Counted from the stretch's first letter, positions 9,093 to 17,399 are shown. The stretch: 64,000 bases of DNA from Brevundimonas huaxiensis (GCF_014218725.1 NZ_JABBJE010000004.1:1-64000); one strand, 5' to 3'. The notes: generated by a model from the sequence alone, not told the origin. Program-made: numbers and translations.

Positions 9093-9710
9093 TCAGAATT
9101 CGGTCCAGCTCGATCCCGGATCACGTTGACCCGGCTGGGCCTGCTGCTGGCCCCAGGACACGACCATGAAGGCCTTGTGGCTGCGGATACGATACGTGCC
9201 GATCATCGGCACGACGGCGCCCAGCGGCGCACCGGTCTTGGCTTCGTAGAGGAAGCCGGAAAACTCGGCGACCCCGACCCGGTCGCGGTGGCTGTAGACC
9301 GACAGTTCCGGCAGGGAGACGACGTTGAAGGTCTCGTTGATCGGGATCCGCATCTCGGGAATACCGAAGACGCGCCGCATCTGCTCCAGCGACAGAGCGC
9401 CGGCGCGGATTTCGAACACGGCGTTCGCCTCGTCCTTGTTGCGGGCCAGACTGAAACCGGCGTCCGAGATCGCGCCGCGGATCGCGCTGACGGCGTAGCG
9501 GGTGCCCTCGCCCTGGAAATAGGCGTCGTCGATGAAGACCGAAGCGCCCGTCGGCAGCGGCAGGACCAACCCCTCGACCGCCCGGTCCGAGGCGCGCGCC
9601 AAGAGCAGCTGCTCCGTCGCCGTACGGCCGGTGTTGCTCTCGGTGGTCGAGGCGCAGGCCGACAGCACGACCGCCGCAACCGTCAGCAGAGCCGCCGTCC
9701 GCGCCGTCAT
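9093..9710 (-). CDS. Outer-membrane or periplasmic lipoprotein, function unknown
   Basis: A 205-residue protein with a lipoprotein signal: a hydrophobic stretch ending in the lipobox LSAC (Cys about residue 19), followed by STTESNTGRTATEQLLLARA. The RTATEQLLL segment right after the lipobox resembles the DUF6655 lipoproteins, an assignment made from memory. The rest is a mixed alpha/beta domain with no catalytic motif that I can see. It starts at ATG 9710 within a TGATG overlap with the glyoxalase stop codon; a GTG at 9713 is an alternative. It is co-transcribed with the glyoxalase gene upstream. Confidence 0.85.
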   Translation of the reverse strand: MTARTAALLTVAAVVLSACASTTESNTGRTATEQLLLARASDRAVEGLVLPLPTGASVFIDDAYFQGEGTRYAVSAIRGAISDAGFSLARNKDEANAVFEIRAGALSLEQMRRVFGIPEMRIPINETFNVVSLPELSVYSHRDRVGVAEFSGFLYEAKTGAPLGAVVPMIGTYRIRSHKAFMVVSWGQQQAQPGQRDPGSSWTEF

Positions 9711-10150
9711 CACCAGGCGCCGACGTTCGGCATGGAGGCCCAGGGCTCGGCCGGCGCCAGCGGCGCGCCTTCCTGAAGCAGTTCGATGGAGATGCCGTCG
9801 GGCGAGCGGACGAAGGCCATGTTGCCGTCGCGCGGCGGACGGCTGATCGTCACCCCGCCGTCCATCAACTTCTGGCAGGCGGCGTAGATGTCATCGACCT
9901 TATAGGCCAAGTGACCGAAGTTGCGGCCGCCCTGATACTCTTCCGGATCCCAGTTGAACGTCAGCTCGACCTCGGGGCAGCGTTCCGCCGCCGACTGTTC
10001 CAGATTCTTGGGCGCGGCGAGAAACACAAGCGTGAACCGGCCCGCCTCGTTCTCGGTGCGGCGCACCTCCTGCAGACCCAGAAGGTCGCAATAGAAGTGC
10101 AGCGAGGCGTCGATGTCCTTTACCCGGACCATGGTGTGCAGATAGCGCAA
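9710..10150 (-). CDS. gloA: Lactoylglutathione lyase (glyoxalase I)
   Basis: A 146-residue VOC-superfamily enzyme that converts the methylglyoxal-glutathione hemithioacetal to S-lactoylglutathione. It shows the two-module fold, with MVRVKDIDASLHFYCDLLGL in the first half, GHLAYKVDDIYAAC in the second, and metal-ligand positions typical of the family (His 6 region, Glu in EVELTFNW, His in FGHLAY, Glu in GISIELLQ). The start is TTG at 10150, supported by GGAG seven bases upstream. It overlaps the lipoprotein gene. Confidence 0.92.
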   Translation of the reverse strand: MRYLHTMVRVKDIDASLHFYCDLLGLQEVRRTENEAGRFTLVFLAAPKNLEQSAAERCPEVELTFNWDPEEYQGGRNFGHLAYKVDDIYAACQKLMDGGVTISRPPRDGNMAFVRSPDGISIELLQEGAPLAPAEPWASMPNVGAW

Positions 10151-10231
10151 GGCTCGTCTCCGTCCGAACAGCGTGTCAGCCGTCTATAGACCCAACCGCC
10201 GCGACACCGCGACTGAACTGAGGTTACGGCC

Positions 10232-10471
10232 TCAGTGGGCCTCGGGCGCGCGGGCCGCCGGGCTCAAATATTCGTTTTCGTCGTGGGCCTGGGCTGACAG
10301 AACGAAACGCCGGTCGCAATAGCCGCACTCGATGAAGTCGTCCTCGCCCATGTCCATATAGACCAGCGGATGACCCAGGGCTCCGCCGCCGCCGTCGCAG
10401 GCCACGCGTTTGGTCGAGACGACGATCTCTTCGGGCGGCGGGATGATGGCGTCGGAATGGCGGGGAGGCAT
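10232..10471 (-). CDS. Zinc-finger (zf-CHCC) protein, NDUFS6-like
   Basis: A 79-residue protein with the zf-CHCC pattern: Cys25 followed by GGGG, then GHPLVYMDMG with His34, then CGYC (Cys49, Cys52). The mitochondrial relative NDUFS6 is an accessory zinc subunit of complex I; bacterial copies are usually single genes of unproven role. The open frame continues far upstream, but the ATG at 10471 gives the family length and the upstream part overlaps the membrane protein gene in another frame. Confidence 0.88.
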   Translation of the reverse strand: MPPRHSDAIIPPPEEIVVSTKRVACDGGGGALGHPLVYMDMGEDDFIECGYCDRRFVLSAQAHDENEYLSPAARAPEAH

Positions 10472-10527
10472 GGTCCGGTCCGGGTCTGAAAGGCTTGCGG
10501 GCTTCCTAGGCGGACCGGCCCCGAAGG

Positions 10528-10821
10528 TCAAACCTCGCTGGGCGCCGCCGGGCGACGGCCCAGAAGACGGTTCAGCATCGCCTTGCGCTTCTTGAACAGG
10601 GTCAGGCCCAGACAGGCCGCGCCGACCCACAGACCGATCTCGCCGATCAGCAGCAGGGCGGCGCCGGCGATGGCGGCATGCGTCATCTCGATCTGATCGG
10701 TCTTGCCCGCCAGCAGCGCCAGTCCTCCACCGATGTAGCCAATGGCGCAGACCGCCATGGCGACGAAGCCTAGCAGGCGGGTGCGGGTCAGAGGCGTCTT
10801 GGCTTTTTGAACGGGGGTCAT
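10528..10821 (-). CDS. Small two-helix membrane protein
   Basis: A 97-residue protein with a basic N terminus, two or three hydrophobic helices (about residues 15-37, 48-76) and a basic tail (KKRKAMLNRLLGRR). I do not recognise a family with certainty. GGAG six bases before the ATG at 10821 decides this start over the ATG at 10833. It is divergent from the ABC ATPase across an operator-rich gap, so the two may be co-regulated. Whether it works with the ATPase is not shown; it is too small to be a typical ABC permease. Confidence 0.75.
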   Translation of the reverse strand: MTPVQKAKTPLTRTRLLGFVAMAVCAIGYIGGGLALLAGKTDQIEMTHAAIAGAALLLIGEIGLWVGAACLGLTLFKKRKAMLNRLLGRRPAAPSEV

Positions 10822-10842
10822 GGCGGTCTCCATCAAGTTCAG

Positions 10843-10939
10843 TTGTCTTTATGACAAGCAGGCTAGACACGCAAAACGTGCAAGTCAAGCACCATTGACA
10901 CATGGACAGGCCTGCTTGTCTAATACTGTCGGTTAGACA
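10843..10939. promoter_or_regulatory. Divergent promoter/operator region with nested inverted repeats
   Basis: A perfect inverted repeat of 11 bases, GACAAGCAGGC (10853-10863) and GCCTGCTTGTC (10910-10920), spans the gap. A second palindrome, TTGTC-TTTAT-GACAA, sits at 10843-10857. A third, TGTCTAA (10917-10923) and TTAGACA (10933-10939), overlaps the likely rightward -10. The rightward promoter reads TTGACA (10895-10900), 18 bases, TCTAAT (10919-10924). The recurring GACA half-sites suggest a dimeric repressor, but no regulator gene is adjacent. Confidence 0.6.
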
Positions 10940-11006
10940 GGTTGGCGAATGCGGTCCCTCGCCCTACCTATGCCGCTCGCCGTCCCGCCCGAGTGAATAG
11001 CTGACC

Positions 11007-11981
11007 ATGTCTGAGACCCCCGCCCTGCCCGACAACGCCATCGAGGTGCGGGGACTGAAGAAGACCTATGCCGGGTCCAAGAAGGCTGCGCCCAAGACGG
11101 CCCTGCGCGGCGTCGACCTGGTCATTTCGCGCGGCTCGGTCTTCGGCCTGCTGGGCCCGAACGGCGCCGGCAAGTCGACCCTGATCAACATCCTGGCCGG
11201 GGTGGTGAAGAAGTCCGAAGGCTCTGTGACCATCTGGGGCCGGGACATCGACAAGGAGCCGCGCGACGCCGCCGCCGCCCTGGGCGTCGTGCCGCAGGAG
11301 ATCGTCGCCGACGTCTTCTTCACCCCGCGCGAATCGCTGGAGGTGCAGGCGGGCTTTTACGGCGTGCCCAAGGATGAGCGCCGGTCCGACGAACTGCTGG
11401 CCGCGCTGGGCCTGTCGGACAAGGCTAACGCCTATGTCCGCGCCCTGTCCGGCGGCATGAAGCGCCGCCTGATGGTGGCCAAGGCCCTGGTCCACAATCC
11501 GCCCATCCTGATCCTGGACGAGCCGACGGCCGGCGTGGATGTCGAACTGCGTCGCCAGCTGTGGGCCTATGTCCGCCGCATCAACGAAGAGGGGGTGACC
11601 ATCGTCCTGACCACCCACTATCTCGAAGAGGCGCAGGAGCTTTGCGACACCATCGCCATCGTCAACCGGGGCGAGGTTGTGGCCTGCGAACCGACGCCGC
11701 AGCTATTGCGCCGTCTGGACAGTCGCAATGTGGTCGTGACCCCGGAAACGCCCCAGGCGACGCCGCCGGTGCTGGCTGGCTTCGAGGTCACGCCCCGTCC
11801 GGGCGGCGCCTTCGCGGTCGCCTACAAGAAGGGGCAGTCGTCGGTCGAACAGGTCATCAACGCCGTGCGCGCCGCCGGCGTCACCATCGCTGACATCACC
11901 ACCGAAGATCCGGACCTGGAGGACGTCTTCCTGGCCCTGACCTACGGCGATACGTCACGGGTCGATCCGACCAGGGACTAA
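11007..11981 (+). CDS. ABC transporter ATP-binding protein (ABC-2/drug-export type), orphan
   Basis: A 324-residue ATPase of the DrrA/CcmA-like class. Walker A is GPNGAGKST (about residues 50-58), the signature is LSGGMKRR, Walker B is ILILDEPTAGVD and the switch His is in LTTHYLEEA. A C-terminal extension of about 90 residues (from VVVTPETPQ) is the regulatory tail seen in this class. The partner ABC-2 permease is normally encoded next door, but none is here: the next gene is a convergent hydrolase whose stop codon overlaps this one. A clear sigma-70-like promoter and palindromes precede it. Confidence 0.93.
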   Translation: MSETPALPDNAIEVRGLKKTYAGSKKAAPKTALRGVDLVISRGSVFGLLGPNGAGKSTLINILAGVVKKSEGSVTIWGRDIDKEPRDAAAALGVVPQEIVADVFFTPRESLEVQAGFYGVPKDERRSDELLAALGLSDKANAYVRALSGGMKRRLMVAKALVHNPPILILDEPTAGVDVELRRQLWAYVRRINEEGVTIVLTTHYLEEAQELCDTIAIVNRGEVVACEPTPQLLRRLDSRNVVVTPETPQATPPVLAGFEVTPRPGGAFAVAYKKGQSSVEQVINAVRAAGVTIADITTEDPDLEDVFLALTYGDTSRVDPTRD

Positions 11982-12859
11982 TCGACCTCGGCCAGGAATT
12001 CGAAGATCGCCGCCTTGGCCTCGGCCTCGTCCAACATGGGCGCGTGGCCGATGCCGGGAACCTCGACATAGGCCATGGTCGGGGCCGCCTTCTTCATGCG
12101 CGCGGCGATGTCGGCGCTCAGCAAGTCGGAGTTGGCTCCCCGCACCAGCAGCGTCGGCCTCTTCTTCGCCAGCCGCCCGAACATGGGCCACAGATTGGGG
12201 ACCAACGCCTTGGCCCCCGCCGCGCGGATCGGCACGGCGATGTCGGGATCGTAGTCCAGCGCGATCTCGCCGTCGGGCTGCTGGCGGAAAATGCGTCGCG
12301 CGAAGGCGTCCCAGTCCGCATCCGTATAGAGCGGGAAGGCCACCGAATTGATCCGCTTCGTATAGGCCGCTGCATCGGCCCAGGAGCCGATCTCGACCGG
12401 CTGACCGCTGTAGGCAGCGATCCGCGCCAGACCTTCCGGCGCCACCTCCGGCCCGATGTCGTTCAGGATCGCCGCGACCACCGCCTTGGGCCGGATCGCC
12501 GTCAGCGCCATGGTGATGAGCCCGCCCATGGAGGTGCCGACGAAGACCGCTCGATCGATTCCAGCCTGCTCCATCAGGGCCAGAACGTCGCGCGCATAGA
12601 CGTCGGGCATGTAGGTCATGGGGTCGGGCGCACGGTCCGACAGGCCGCGCCCGCGCACATCCACCGCCAGCACCCGCCGCCCGCTTTGGGCCAGAAGCGG
12701 CGCTATGGCTTCGAAATCGGCGCTGTTGCGGGTCAGGCCGTGAATGGCGATCACCGGCGGCCGCGCCACGCCGGGACCGGGCGCATAATCCCGCGCAAAG
12801 AGAGAGAGGCCGTCCGGCGAAGTCCAACGGCGTTCAGCGAATGGATAGGGCGCGCTCAT
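11978..12859 (-). CDS. Alpha/beta hydrolase
   Basis: A 293-residue hydrolase of the alpha/beta fold. The oxyanion/N-terminal part has AIHGLTRNSADFEAIAP, the nucleophile elbow is GTSMGG (Ser), and the catalytic acid and His are expected in the C-terminal part, with His in EVPGIGHAPM. The substrate cannot be told from sequence; haloperoxidase- or esterase-like relatives are common. The ATG at 12859 is chosen because GGAGGAG precedes it. Its TAG stop shares bases with the TAA of the convergent ABC gene. Confidence 0.92.
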   Translation of the reverse strand: MSAPYPFAERRWTSPDGLSLFARDYAPGPGVARPPVIAIHGLTRNSADFEAIAPLLAQSGRRVLAVDVRGRGLSDRAPDPMTYMPDVYARDVLALMEQAGIDRAVFVGTSMGGLITMALTAIRPKAVVAAILNDIGPEVAPEGLARIAAYSGQPVEIGSWADAAAYTKRINSVAFPLYTDADWDAFARRIFRQQPDGEIALDYDPDIAVPIRAAGAKALVPNLWPMFGRLAKKRPTLLVRGANSDLLSADIAARMKKAAPTMAYVEVPGIGHAPMLDEAEAKAAIFEFLAEVD

Positions 12860-12921
12860 TGGCGATCTCCTCCGATTTGGCTCAGAGTAATTCACCAGCC
12901 AAGGAAATGCGACGTCCGGTC

Positions 12922-13431
12922 CTAGAGACCGACCACATCGCGCACGAAAGCGTCCAGATCGCCGCCTTCAAAAAGATAGCCCGCCACCCCGGCCCGCTCA
13001 CCGGCCTGCAGATCGCGCTTCTGATCGCCGATGATGAAGGACTGCGTCGGGTCCAGATCGTGCTCTTCGATGGCGCGCAGCAACATGCCCGGATTGGGTT
13101 TGCGATCAGGGTGGTCGGGATGGCGATAGCGCGCCTCGATCGCCTCGGGATGGAAGGGCGCGGAATAGACGGCGTCGATAATCGCCCCCTCTTCGGCCAG
13201 TCGCGCGACCAGCAGATCGTTGAAGGCGTTCATCGTCTCTTCGCTGAACAGGCCCCGCGCCACGCCCGACTGGTTCGTCACGATCACGGTGCGATAACCG
13301 GCCTGGTTCATCCGCCGCACCGCCGCCGCCGCACCGGGGATCAGCTTCAGATGCTCAGGCCGATGCGGATAACCGCTGTCCTCGATCAGCACCCCGTCCC
13401 GATCCAGAAAGGCGGCGGGCCGGCCGGTCAT
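12922..13431 (-). CDS. HAD-IIIA phosphatase, GmhB/HisB-N-like
   Basis: A 169-residue HAD phosphatase close to D-glycero-D-manno-heptose-1,7-bisphosphate phosphatase. Motif I is LDRDGV (Asp10, Asp12), motif II TNQSG (52-56), motif III Lys111 (RKPNPGM) and motif IV GDQKRD (Asp136). The zinc loop of classical GmhB, which uses Cys-x-His and Cys-x-Cys, is altered: the segment reads SAPFHPE...HPDHPDRKP with no Cys. The substrate is therefore uncertain. The gene overlaps the upstream epimerase gene by four bases (ATGA). Confidence 0.87.
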   Translation of the reverse strand: MTGRPAAFLDRDGVLIEDSGYPHRPEHLKLIPGAAAAVRRMNQAGYRTVIVTNQSGVARGLFSEETMNAFNDLLVARLAEEGAIIDAVYSAPFHPEAIEARYRHPDHPDRKPNPGMLLRAIEEHDLDPTQSFIIGDQKRDLQAGERAGVAGYLFEGGDLDAFVRDVVGL

Positions 13432-14504
13432 ACGTCGCTCCGAAGCAGTTCCGAAAAGGCGGTCATCAGGTGGTAGAGGCTGGAGGCGGGCGCCGCCGCA
13501 TCGTGTGAGCGGCCTTCGGCGTCGTAGCTGTCCACCCATAGGCCCGGCACAGCGGTGGCCAGATGCGTGTCGAACACGGCGGCGATCAACCGTGGAAGGC
13601 CCGCGTCGCCAAAACTCAACCCCGTGCGAATGGCCTCGGTCTGGGCCCACAGGCGCCGTCCGCCATCCAGCACCTCTCCCGCCGGGCCGATCTCGCGGAT
13701 CGCGAATCCGTCGCGATAACCCTGCGCCGCCGCCCGACGATGTAGCGCCGCGGCAAGATCTGAGTCGTCCCCGTCCTGTTTCAGCAGCCAGGCCCATTCT
13801 TCAAGGTGGCCCGGCTCGATCACATGACCCGTCGCCGGCTCGGCGGACCAGTTCTCAGTGAAATATTCGCGGATCGCGCCGTTGATCAGGAAGCGGTGTT
13901 TGCACAGGTCCAGCGACGCCCGCGCCGCCGCCTCGAACGCCGGATCGGGCGCGATCGCCTGCCAGGCCAGCATGGCCTCCAGCATATGCATGTGGGGATT
14001 TTGACGACGCGGCAGGCGTGGCGGCAGAGCCTCCTCCCATCCTCCCCGCGAAGACGCCATCAACCGATCGATCGCAGCCAGCGTCTCAAGCGCCAGAGGC
14101 CGCGCTCGCGCATCATCCAGGACGCGGTGCGCCGCCGCGAGCGCGAACAGAACGAAGGCCAGGTCGTAAAGATCAGGCGTCTCATCGACGACCACGCCGT
14201 CGTCATCGGTCGCCGCGACCCAAAGGCCGTCGTCACGTCGGCGGTCGGCTATCAGTTGATCCAGCCCGGCCTTGGCCACCGCACGGCCCTGCGCCCATCC
14301 CAAGGCCGCCGCTTCGCAGAAAACATAGATCTGACGCGCCTGAACACGTGTGCGGCGACGAAGACCGATCACCGGCCGGCCGTCGAAATCCAGCTGCTCG
14401 AAGAAACGCCCCTGCGCGTCCACGCCCCGCTCGGCCCACAGCGGCAGGGCATGGTCGAACAGCCAGTTCGAGACCCTGGTCCGGGCGGCGGAAAGCGTCG
14501 TCAT
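13428..14504 (-). CDS. AGE-family sugar epimerase/isomerase
   Basis: A 358-residue protein of the N-acylglucosamine 2-epimerase family, an alpha6/alpha6 barrel that includes mannose isomerases and cellobiose epimerases. Family marks are RRTRVQARQIYVFCEAA near residue 50, NPHMHMLEAMLAW (about 182-194), HVIEPGHLEEWAWLL with the catalytic His, and LWAQTEAIR in the C-terminal part. The exact sugar cannot be read from sequence; D-mannose/mannose-6-phosphate isomerisation is common. It is the first gene of a two-gene operon with the HAD phosphatase. Confidence 0.88.
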   Translation of the reverse strand: MTTLSAARTRVSNWLFDHALPLWAERGVDAQGRFFEQLDFDGRPVIGLRRRTRVQARQIYVFCEAAALGWAQGRAVAKAGLDQLIADRRRDDGLWVAATDDDGVVVDETPDLYDLAFVLFALAAAHRVLDDARARPLALETLAAIDRLMASSRGGWEEALPPRLPRRQNPHMHMLEAMLAWQAIAPDPAFEAAARASLDLCKHRFLINGAIREYFTENWSAEPATGHVIEPGHLEEWAWLLKQDGDDSDLAAALHRRAAAQGYRDGFAIREIGPAGEVLDGGRRLWAQTEAIRTGLSFGDAGLPRLIAAVFDTHLATAVPGLWVDSYDAEGRSHDAAAPASSLYHLMTAFSELLRSDV

Positions 14505-14679
14505 GGCGCTGGCTTAGGACGCCAGCCGACGGGCGCCAAGGCCTGTGTGCGGTAGCAAAGGGCAACGCGATGTGACGCCGCGCGATTTGGCCCGCGCGCC
14601 CGATCTTGCTAGGACGACCCGACATTCGCGGCCCGCCTGTCCGGCCGCCGCACCCGATCCCCCGTGGAGAGCGTCCCCC

Positions 14680-15843
14680 ATGATCCCCTTCATCGACCTT
14701 CAGGCCCAGCGCCAGCGCCTCGGCGGCAAGATCGAGGCCGCCGTTCAGGAAGCCGTCGTCGGCGGCGCCTGGGTCATGGGTCCGCAGGTCCGTCAGTTCG
14801 AGGCAGACCTCGCCGCCTTCGGCCAGGCCAAATACGCCTTGGGTTGCGGCAACGGCACCGACGCCCTGATCCTGCCGTTAATCGCTTGGGGCGTCCGCAC
14901 CGGCGACGCCGTCTTCTGCCCCAGCTTCACCTTCACGGCCACGGCCGAGGTCGTGCCGTGGCTGGGCGCCTCGCCCGTGTTCGTGGACGTCGACGACCAC
15001 ACCTACAATATGGACCCGGCCAGGCTCGAGGCGGCCATTGAAGCGGTCAAGGCCGAGGGTCGCCTGACGCCCAAGGTGGTCATCGCCGTCGATCTGTTCG
15101 GCCAGCCCGCCGACTATCCCGCCATCCGCGCCGTCTGCGACCGCCACGGGCTGAAGCTGATCTCGGATTCGGCGCAAGGTTTCGGCTGCACCCTGAACGG
15201 CAATCATCCGCTGAAGTGGGCCGACGTCACCACGACCAGCTTCTTCCCGGCCAAGCCCCTGGGCTGCTACGGCGACGGCGGTGCGGTGCTGACCGACGAC
15301 GACGATCTGGCGCAGGAAATGGATTCCCTTCGCGTGCACGGCAAGGTCGTCGCCAAGGACCTGGAGGCCGGCGCCGCCGCCTTCGCCCACGACCCCAAAT
15401 ATCTGGCCATGCGCATCGGCATGAACAGCCGGCTGGACACCATCCAGGCCGCCATCCTGATCGAGAAGCTGAAAGTCTTCGGTCAGGAGATCGAATGGCG
15501 CAACCGGATCGCCGCCCGCTACAACGAACGCCTCGCGCCCCATGTCTCGGCCGTGCCTCACGTCATCGACGGCGGCGTCTCTATCTGGGCGCAATACACG
15601 ATCGAACATGAGGATCGCGACGGTCTGGCCGCGCACCTGAAGGATCAGGGCGTGCCCACCGCCGTCTATTATCCGGTGCCGATGCACATCCAGCCGGCCT
15701 ATCAGCGCTTCCCGCAGGGTGCGGGCGGCTTGCCGATCACCGAACGGCTGAGGGACCGGGTCCTCAGCCTGCCGATGCACGCCGATCTGGACGAGGCGAC
15801 CCAGGACAAGATCGTCGCCGCCGTCGCCAGCTACAAGGGCTAA
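14680..15843 (+). CDS. DegT/DnrJ/EryC1/StrS sugar aminotransferase
   Basis: A 387-residue PLP enzyme that transaminates a keto sugar bound to a nucleotide. The PLP Lys is Lys192 in FFPAKPLGCYGDGGA, Asp163 in SDSAQG contacts the pyridine nitrogen, and GCGNGTDAL (about 55-63) contacts phosphate. The N terminus IPFIDLQAQ is typical of the WbpE/ArnB-like group. The ATG at 14680 is used; the open frame upstream lacks a good start. A Gfo/Idh dehydrogenase follows four bases downstream, as in the WbpB-WbpE route to aminouronic acids, which is a possible but unproven role. Confidence 0.93.
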   Translation: MIPFIDLQAQRQRLGGKIEAAVQEAVVGGAWVMGPQVRQFEADLAAFGQAKYALGCGNGTDALILPLIAWGVRTGDAVFCPSFTFTATAEVVPWLGASPVFVDVDDHTYNMDPARLEAAIEAVKAEGRLTPKVVIAVDLFGQPADYPAIRAVCDRHGLKLISDSAQGFGCTLNGNHPLKWADVTTTSFFPAKPLGCYGDGGAVLTDDDDLAQEMDSLRVHGKVVAKDLEAGAAAFAHDPKYLAMRIGMNSRLDTIQAAILIEKLKVFGQEIEWRNRIAARYNERLAPHVSAVPHVIDGGVSIWAQYTIEHEDRDGLAAHLKDQGVPTAVYYPVPMHIQPAYQRFPQGAGGLPITERLRDRVLSLPMHADLDEATQDKIVAAVASYKG

Positions 15844-15847
15844 GCCG

Positions 15848-16780
15848 ATGCCGAACACCCCCGCCCTCAAGATCGGCGTCGCCGGCGTCGGCGTCATGGG
15901 CCGCAACCATGCACGCGTCGCCTCCGAAATGCGCGAGTTCGACCTGACCACCGTCTTCGATCCCGATGCGGTGACGGCCGAGGGCGTCGCCGCCGCCTAT
16001 GGCGCATCGCCCGTCACGACGGCCCAGGCCTTCGTCGACGCCGGTCTGGACGCCGCCATCGTCGCCACCCCCAACCGATTCCACGCCGAGATCGGCGTCG
16101 CCCTGCTGGAAAAGGGCGTCCATGTCCTGGTGGAAAAGCCGATCGCCGCCAGCGTCGCCGACGCCCAGCGCATGATCGATGCGGCCAAGGCCAATGACCG
16201 GGTCCTGATGGTCGGTCAGGTCGAGCGCTTCAATCCGGCGGTCGAAACCGTCAAGCGCGCCGTCGCCGATGACGACATCATCTCGATCCAGATCACGCGG
16301 GTCGGTCCCTTCCCGCCCCGCATGGGCGAGGTCGGCGTGGTCATCGACCTGGCCGTGCACGACATCGACATCATCCGCCACCTGACGGGCTCCGAGATCG
16401 TCGAGGTCCAGCCGCAACTGGCCCGCACGCGCGCGGACCGCGAGGACACGGCCCTGCTCCAGTTCCGCCTGGACAGCGGGGTGATCGCCCACATCACCAC
16501 AAACTGGGTCACCCCCTACAAGACCCGCACGCTGCAGGTCGCGACCAAGACCAAATTCATCGTCGCCGATCTGATCACGCGCCAGGTCACAGAATACTTC
16601 GGCCAGCAGCCGGACGGCTCCTACTCGACCCGGATGCTGAACAGCTGGCCGGCCGAACCGCTGAAAAAGGAGCTGGAGGCCTTCGCTCGCGCCATCACGA
16701 CCGGCGAAACACCGGCCGTCACCGGCGAAGATGGCCTGCGCAATCTCGAGGTCGCGCTGCGCTGCCTCGGCGAGCACTGA
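15848..16780 (+). CDS. Gfo/Idh/MocA-family oxidoreductase
   Basis: A 310-residue NAD(P)-dependent sugar dehydrogenase. The Rossmann nucleotide motif is GVAGVGVMGRNHARV (about residues 10-24), the family EKP motif appears in VLVEKPIAAS, and the C-terminal part has VVIDLAVHDIDIIRHL with the conserved Asp-x-x-x-H-x-x-D arrangement. It begins four bases after the aminotransferase stop, so the two act together, probably oxidising then transaminating a nucleotide sugar for surface polysaccharide. The substrate is inferred, not shown. Confidence 0.92.
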   Translation: MPNTPALKIGVAGVGVMGRNHARVASEMREFDLTTVFDPDAVTAEGVAAAYGASPVTTAQAFVDAGLDAAIVATPNRFHAEIGVALLEKGVHVLVEKPIAASVADAQRMIDAAKANDRVLMVGQVERFNPAVETVKRAVADDDIISIQITRVGPFPPRMGEVGVVIDLAVHDIDIIRHLTGSEIVEVQPQLARTRADREDTALLQFRLDSGVIAHITTNWVTPYKTRTLQVATKTKFIVADLITRQVTEYFGQQPDGSYSTRMLNSWPAEPLKKELEAFARAITTGETPAVTGEDGLRNLEVALRCLGEH

Positions 16781-16827
16781 TCGAATCAGGCCCCGTTCTC
16801 GCCGCAAAACCTGAGGAAGAGAGACGT

Positions 16828-17331
16828 ATGCGCCGTATCACCGCCACCGCTCTCGCCTTGATCGCCGTTGGTTCGGCGGCGGCGCCCGCCCATGCGGACA
16901 CCCGCTACCTGGCCTATAATGCGTCGGACAGGATCACCCAGGCGCTGACCAAGGGCGTCACCTTGCAGGTGCGGCGCGGTCTGTTCGGCGCGGTGCAGGT
17001 GGAACGTCTGTTCTCCACCACCGCGCGCGGCACGGCCGGTTTCACGCGCGGCGGACCGGACGCCGCGCGACGCGTCCTGCCGCAGGGCGCAGAGGAAAAC
17101 GACATCTACGCCATCGATCAGGACGGCGACGGCCGTGGCCTGTCGCGCGCCCTATGTCCCGGCGCCGACGAGGTGTGGCTGATCATGGGTCGCGTCCGTG
17201 CGCCGCGGCCTCTGACTATGCAGGCCGTGGGCCGGTGGTCGGACGGCGCCTATCGGCACTGCGTGACGCTCAGCTACGACTGGCGCGGTGAGTGGGCGAC
17301 GGCCCCGCAGGCGCAAACGCCGCGAGACTGA
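16828..17331 (+). CDS. Secreted protein of unknown function
   Basis: A 167-residue protein with a clear Sec signal peptide (about residues 1-23, ending AHA before DTRYLAYN). The mature part contains two Cys (RALCPGADE and YRHCVTL) that could form a disulfide and a short Asp-rich segment (DQDGDGRG). I know no named domain for it. GAGGAAGAGAG just before the ATG gives a strong ribosome site. It stands alone between the sugar genes and a promoter/terminator unit. Confidence 0.8.
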   Translation: MRRITATALALIAVGSAAAPAHADTRYLAYNASDRITQALTKGVTLQVRRGLFGAVQVERLFSTTARGTAGFTRGGPDAARRVLPQGAEENDIYAIDQDGDGRGLSRALCPGADEVWLIMGRVRAPRPLTMQAVGRWSDGAYRHCVTLSYDWRGEWATAPQAQTPRD

Positions 17332-17368
17332 TCCGCGTCCTGACTGTTTCATAATCAGCACGCGCAAG

Positions 17369-17399
17369 CTGACAATTGTGACGATTTGACTTTTATAAT
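17369..17399 (+). promoter_or_regulatory. Putative sigma-70-like promoter with a perfect -10
   Basis: CTGACA (17369-17374), a 19-base spacer and a perfect TATAAT (17394-17399) stand out in an otherwise GC-rich sequence. ACGATT (17381-17386) and AATCGT (17397-17402) form an inverted repeat across the -10, which may be an operator. Transcription would start near 17406. The long spacer lowers confidence. Confidence 0.5.

Noticed and set aside
10232..10903. A single 223-codon gene covering the zinc-finger protein and the region upstream
   Set aside because: Its first two thirds overlap the two-helix membrane protein in a different frame and are low-complexity Arg-rich; only the last 79 residues match zf-CHCC.
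14341..14354. A CACGTG palindrome as a fifth parS site
   Set aside because: Flanks are TGAA and TGCG, not TGTT/AACA; the site is in the AGE epimerase gene and lacks the parS arms.
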